Assembly (NCBI GenBank): GCA_020632925.1
Contig: JACKER010000010.1
Location: 299,503-363,502 of the forward strand
Length of the DNA stretch: 64,000 nucleotides
Reading direction: 5' to 3'
From: Alphaproteobacteria bacterium
GTDB lineage: Bacteria > Myxococcota_A > UBA796 > GCA-2862545
Shown: positions 62,252 to 64,000 of the stretch, one piece after another
How the letters are laid out: each line of letters starts with the position of its first letter
How positions within the stretch are numbered: position 1 is the first letter of the stretch
Notes under the pieces: generated by a model
What the model saw: the letters and a program-made list of their open reading frames with translations, nothing else
Told to the model about the DNA's origin: nothing
Database searches by the model: none
Program-made: the position numbers and the translations under genes

Positions 62252-63385
62252 TCAAGGCAGGACCACCTCGTCACCCACTTCGATCAGGTGCGGGTTGGGG
62301 AAGCGGTCGCGGTTCAGGTCCCACAGCTCGGGCCAGCGGTCGACCGAGCCCAGCTCGCGTTGCGCGATCAGCGAGAGCGTGTCGCCCTTCTCGACCTTCA
62401 CCGCGCGCTTGCCCGCCGGGACCGCCGCCTCGACCGCCTTGCCGCCCTTGAGCCAGCGCTTCACCGCCTCGCCGTAGGCGTCGCTGTCGCGCCAGGAGGT
62501 CACGGCCTGGTTCACCACACCGAGCAGGTCCTGCTCCCCGGCCCGCACGCCCACGTTGTACGTCGAGTCGGTCAGGTTGTACTGGGCGATCCGCAGCGAG
62601 CCCGCCCGGGACGGGTTCTGGACGTACCAGGCCTCGATCTCCGCCGCCGCGTACGGGTAGTCGTACAGGAAGCCCGCGAAGCGACCGGACGCGAGCTGGT
62701 CCCAGTAGCCGTCCTCCAACCGCACCATCTCGGTGTACCCCTTCACCAGGCGCCCCACCTCCTCCGCCGCGGCGTCGTCGTCGAAGATGCCGATCGGTTG
62801 GCCGAAGAGGTCCGCGACCGTGCGCACCTTGCTCTTCGCGGGCACCACCAGGCACAGCCCGAACTCGAGGTACGACGCCGACCAGGCGATACCGTCGGTG
62901 TCGGTCGGGACGTAGCCCGAGATCAGCACGTCCACCTTGGGGGTCGGGTCGAGCAACAGGTCCTCGAGCCCCGAGTACTTCGCGTGCACGACCTTGATGT
63001 CCGACACACCGACCGCCGCCGCGATCTGCCGGGCCAGCGCGGTGTCGAAGCCGTCGGGGTCGCCGGTCTCGCTCGGGACGTACATCGGCGGCGTCCCCGT
63101 GAACGGCGGCTCGCCGGTGTCCATGCCCACCAACAGCACGCCACGGTCCTGGATGCGCTTGAGCGCGCCCTGCTTCGCGCGCGGCGCCACGGGAGTGGCG
63201 ACCGGATGGTCGCTCGTGACCTGGGCGGGCTCCGCGGGGCCAGCGACGGGTCCCCCGCCGTCGGGGCCGGACTGCTCGAGCGTGAAGAAGGTCACCACCA
63301 CGCCTGCGCCGATCATGCCCACGGCCATCAGCAGGAACAGGACGAGGATGCAGCCCTTGCCGACGTTCCCGCTGCCCTCGCTCAC
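62252..63385 (-). CDS. Solute-binding protein (family 3) with C-terminal LysM, copy 1
   Basis: 377 residues from GTG 63385. One N-terminal membrane helix (CILVLFLLMAVGMIGAGVVV), an SBP_bac_3 domain (GVLLVGMDTGEPPFTGTPPM, GFDTALARQIAAAVGV, IGIFDDDAAAEEVGRLVKGY) and a C-terminal LysM motif (VEKGDTLSLIAQRELGSVDR, FPNPHLIEVGDEV) that binds glycan. The membrane-tethered sensor/binder with a LysM is an unusual order. GTGA overlap with copy 2 upstream. Confidence 0.85.
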   Translation of the reverse strand: MSEGSGNVGKGCILVLFLLMAVGMIGAGVVVTFFTLEQSGPDGGGPVAGPAEPAQVTSDHPVATPVAPRAKQGALKRIQDRGVLLVGMDTGEPPFTGTPPMYVPSETGDPDGFDTALARQIAAAVGVSDIKVVHAKYSGLEDLLLDPTPKVDVLISGYVPTDTDGIAWSASYLEFGLCLVVPAKSKVRTVADLFGQPIGIFDDDAAAEEVGRLVKGYTEMVRLEDGYWDQLASGRFAGFLYDYPYAAAEIEAWYVQNPSRAGSLRIAQYNLTDSTYNVGVRAGEQDLLGVVNQAVTSWRDSDAYGEAVKRWLKGGKAVEAAVPAGKRAVKVEKGDTLSLIAQRELGSVDRWPELWDLNRDRFPNPHLIEVGDEVVLP

Positions 63386-64000
63386 GGGATCACCACCTTG
63401 TCGCCCACGTCGATGAGGTGCGGGTTCGGGAACCGGCTCTGGTTCGCCTTCCACAGGTCGGTCCACCGATCCACGCTCCCGAGCTCCTCCTTCGCGATGA
63501 GCGACAGCGTCTCGCCGGCCTTCACGACGTGCACCTTGCCCTCGACGGGGGCCTCGACCGCGAGCCCACCCGAGAGGTACTGCTTGATGGCCGCGCCGTA
63601 GGCGTCGCTGTCGCGCCAGGTCGCGATGGCCTGATCGACCACCGCGAGCAGCTCGGGCTCACCCTGGCGGACGCCCACCGAGTAGCTCGAGTCGGTCAGG
63701 TTGTACTGCGCGATGCGCAGGGATCCGGCACGGGACGGGTTCTGCTTGTACCAGGCGTTGATCTCGGCGGCCGCGTACGGGTAGTCGTACAGGAAGCCGG
63801 CGAACCGGCCCTGGAGCAGCTGATCCCAGTAGCCGTCCTCCAGCCGGACCATCTCCGTGTACCCCTTGACCAGCTTCTTGACCTCGTCGGCGGCCGCGTC
63901 GTCGTCGAAGATGCCGATGGGCTTGCCGAACAGGTCGTTCGTCGTCTTGATGGGGGACTTCGCAGGGACGATCAGGCACAGCCCGTACTCGAGGTAGCTC
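63382..64000 (-). CDS. Solute-binding protein with LysM, copy 2 (5' end outside window)
   Basis: The frame is open to the window edge; about 205 C-terminal residues are seen. SBP_bac_3 core (GKPIGIFDDDAAADEVKKLV, QNPSRAGSLRIAQYNLTDSS) and LysM (VKAGETLSLIAKEELGSVDR, FPNPHLIDVGDKV) are highly similar to copy 1. The two are tandem paralogues in one operon. Confidence 0.87.
   Translation of the reverse strand, partial: SYLEYGLCLIVPAKSPIKTTNDLFGKPIGIFDDDAAADEVKKLVKGYTEMVRLEDGYWDQLLQGRFAGFLYDYPYAAAEINAWYKQNPSRAGSLRIAQYNLTDSSYSVGVRQGEPELLAVVDQAIATWRDSDAYGAAIKQYLSGGLAVEAPVEGKVHVVKAGETLSLIAKEELGSVDRWTDLWKANQSRFPNPHLIDVGDKVVIP

Overview
The window is a GC-rich (about 70% G+C), densely coded chromosomal segment that looks like a member of the Myxococcota (deltaproteobacterial predator/scavenger lineage). 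The evidence is a MYXO-CTERM-type C-terminal sorting tail (35043-36704), a MopE-like secreted protein with eight acidic Asp/Cys repeats (40855-42630), Hanks-type Ser/Thr kinases, three NtrC-type sigma-54 activators, tandem vWA lipoproteins, and many small lipoproteins and outer-membrane barrels. No rRNA, tRNA, CRISPR array, insertion sequence or prophage was seen. Genes on both strands are packed with 4-bp ATGA/GTGA overlaps, and convergent genes often overlap at their 3' ends.

Layout. 1-4.8 kb: end of a TPR protein, a four-part membrane redox fusion (VKOR + DsbA + FGE-like + TlpA), a degenerate PP2C-like protein and an intergenic stretch of lower G+C. 4.3-6.6 kb: unknown protein, YceI, patatin. 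6.7-13.7 kb: a TetR-regulated RND efflux operon (TetR, TolC, adaptor, RND pump) followed by mtfA, with a near-perfect 20-bp palindrome at the TetR promoter. 13.7-18.1 kb: LysR/DoxX divergon, aldehyde dehydrogenase, arylsulfotransferase-like lipoprotein. 18.1-25.6 kb: ADP-ribosylglycohydrolase overlapping a DUF455/ATP-grasp fusion, divergent from an intact Ser/Thr kinase; then a lipoprotein, a Rieske oxygenase and a TerB-FHA protein. 25.6-30.1 kb: a lipoprotein gene with an apparent frameshift, a DapA-like pseudoenzyme, tandem vWA lipoproteins.

30.2-35.0 kb is a probable heme/gas-responsive locus: NtrC-type regulator, two universal stress proteins, a dihaem cytochrome c and a globin-coupled histidine kinase. 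35.0-44.5 kb: MYXO-CTERM protein, DUF6370- and DUF6029-like proteins, TerB-like, TPR, lipase-like, Bpt-type aminoacyl-tRNA-protein transferase, MopE-like protein, MaoC, TlpA. 44.6-53.8 kb: a second NtrC regulator with an outer-membrane protein, dapA-dapB, and a four-gene operon (sensor kinase, NtrC regulator, coiled-coil protein, barrel) joined throughout by GTGA overlaps. 53.9-58.0 kb (minus strand): cytochrome c lipoprotein-barrel-YceI operon, esterase and a Ser/Thr pseudokinase. 58.1-64.0 kb: lipoprotein, TlpA plus a second VKOR-DsbA-FGE protein (the split version of the first fusion), an orphan DNA adenine-methylase-like gene, a cluster of palindromic intergenic elements, and two tandem solute-binding/LysM proteins, the last cut by the window edge.

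The most notable points are the duplicated VKOR-DsbA-FGE(-TlpA) redox module, the globin-coupled kinase locus, several pseudoenzymes (HRG pseudokinase, Lys-less DapA, PP2C-like), the DUF455/ATP-grasp fusion, and a recurrent very short, Trp-rich signal peptide without a basic n-region in about a dozen exported proteins.
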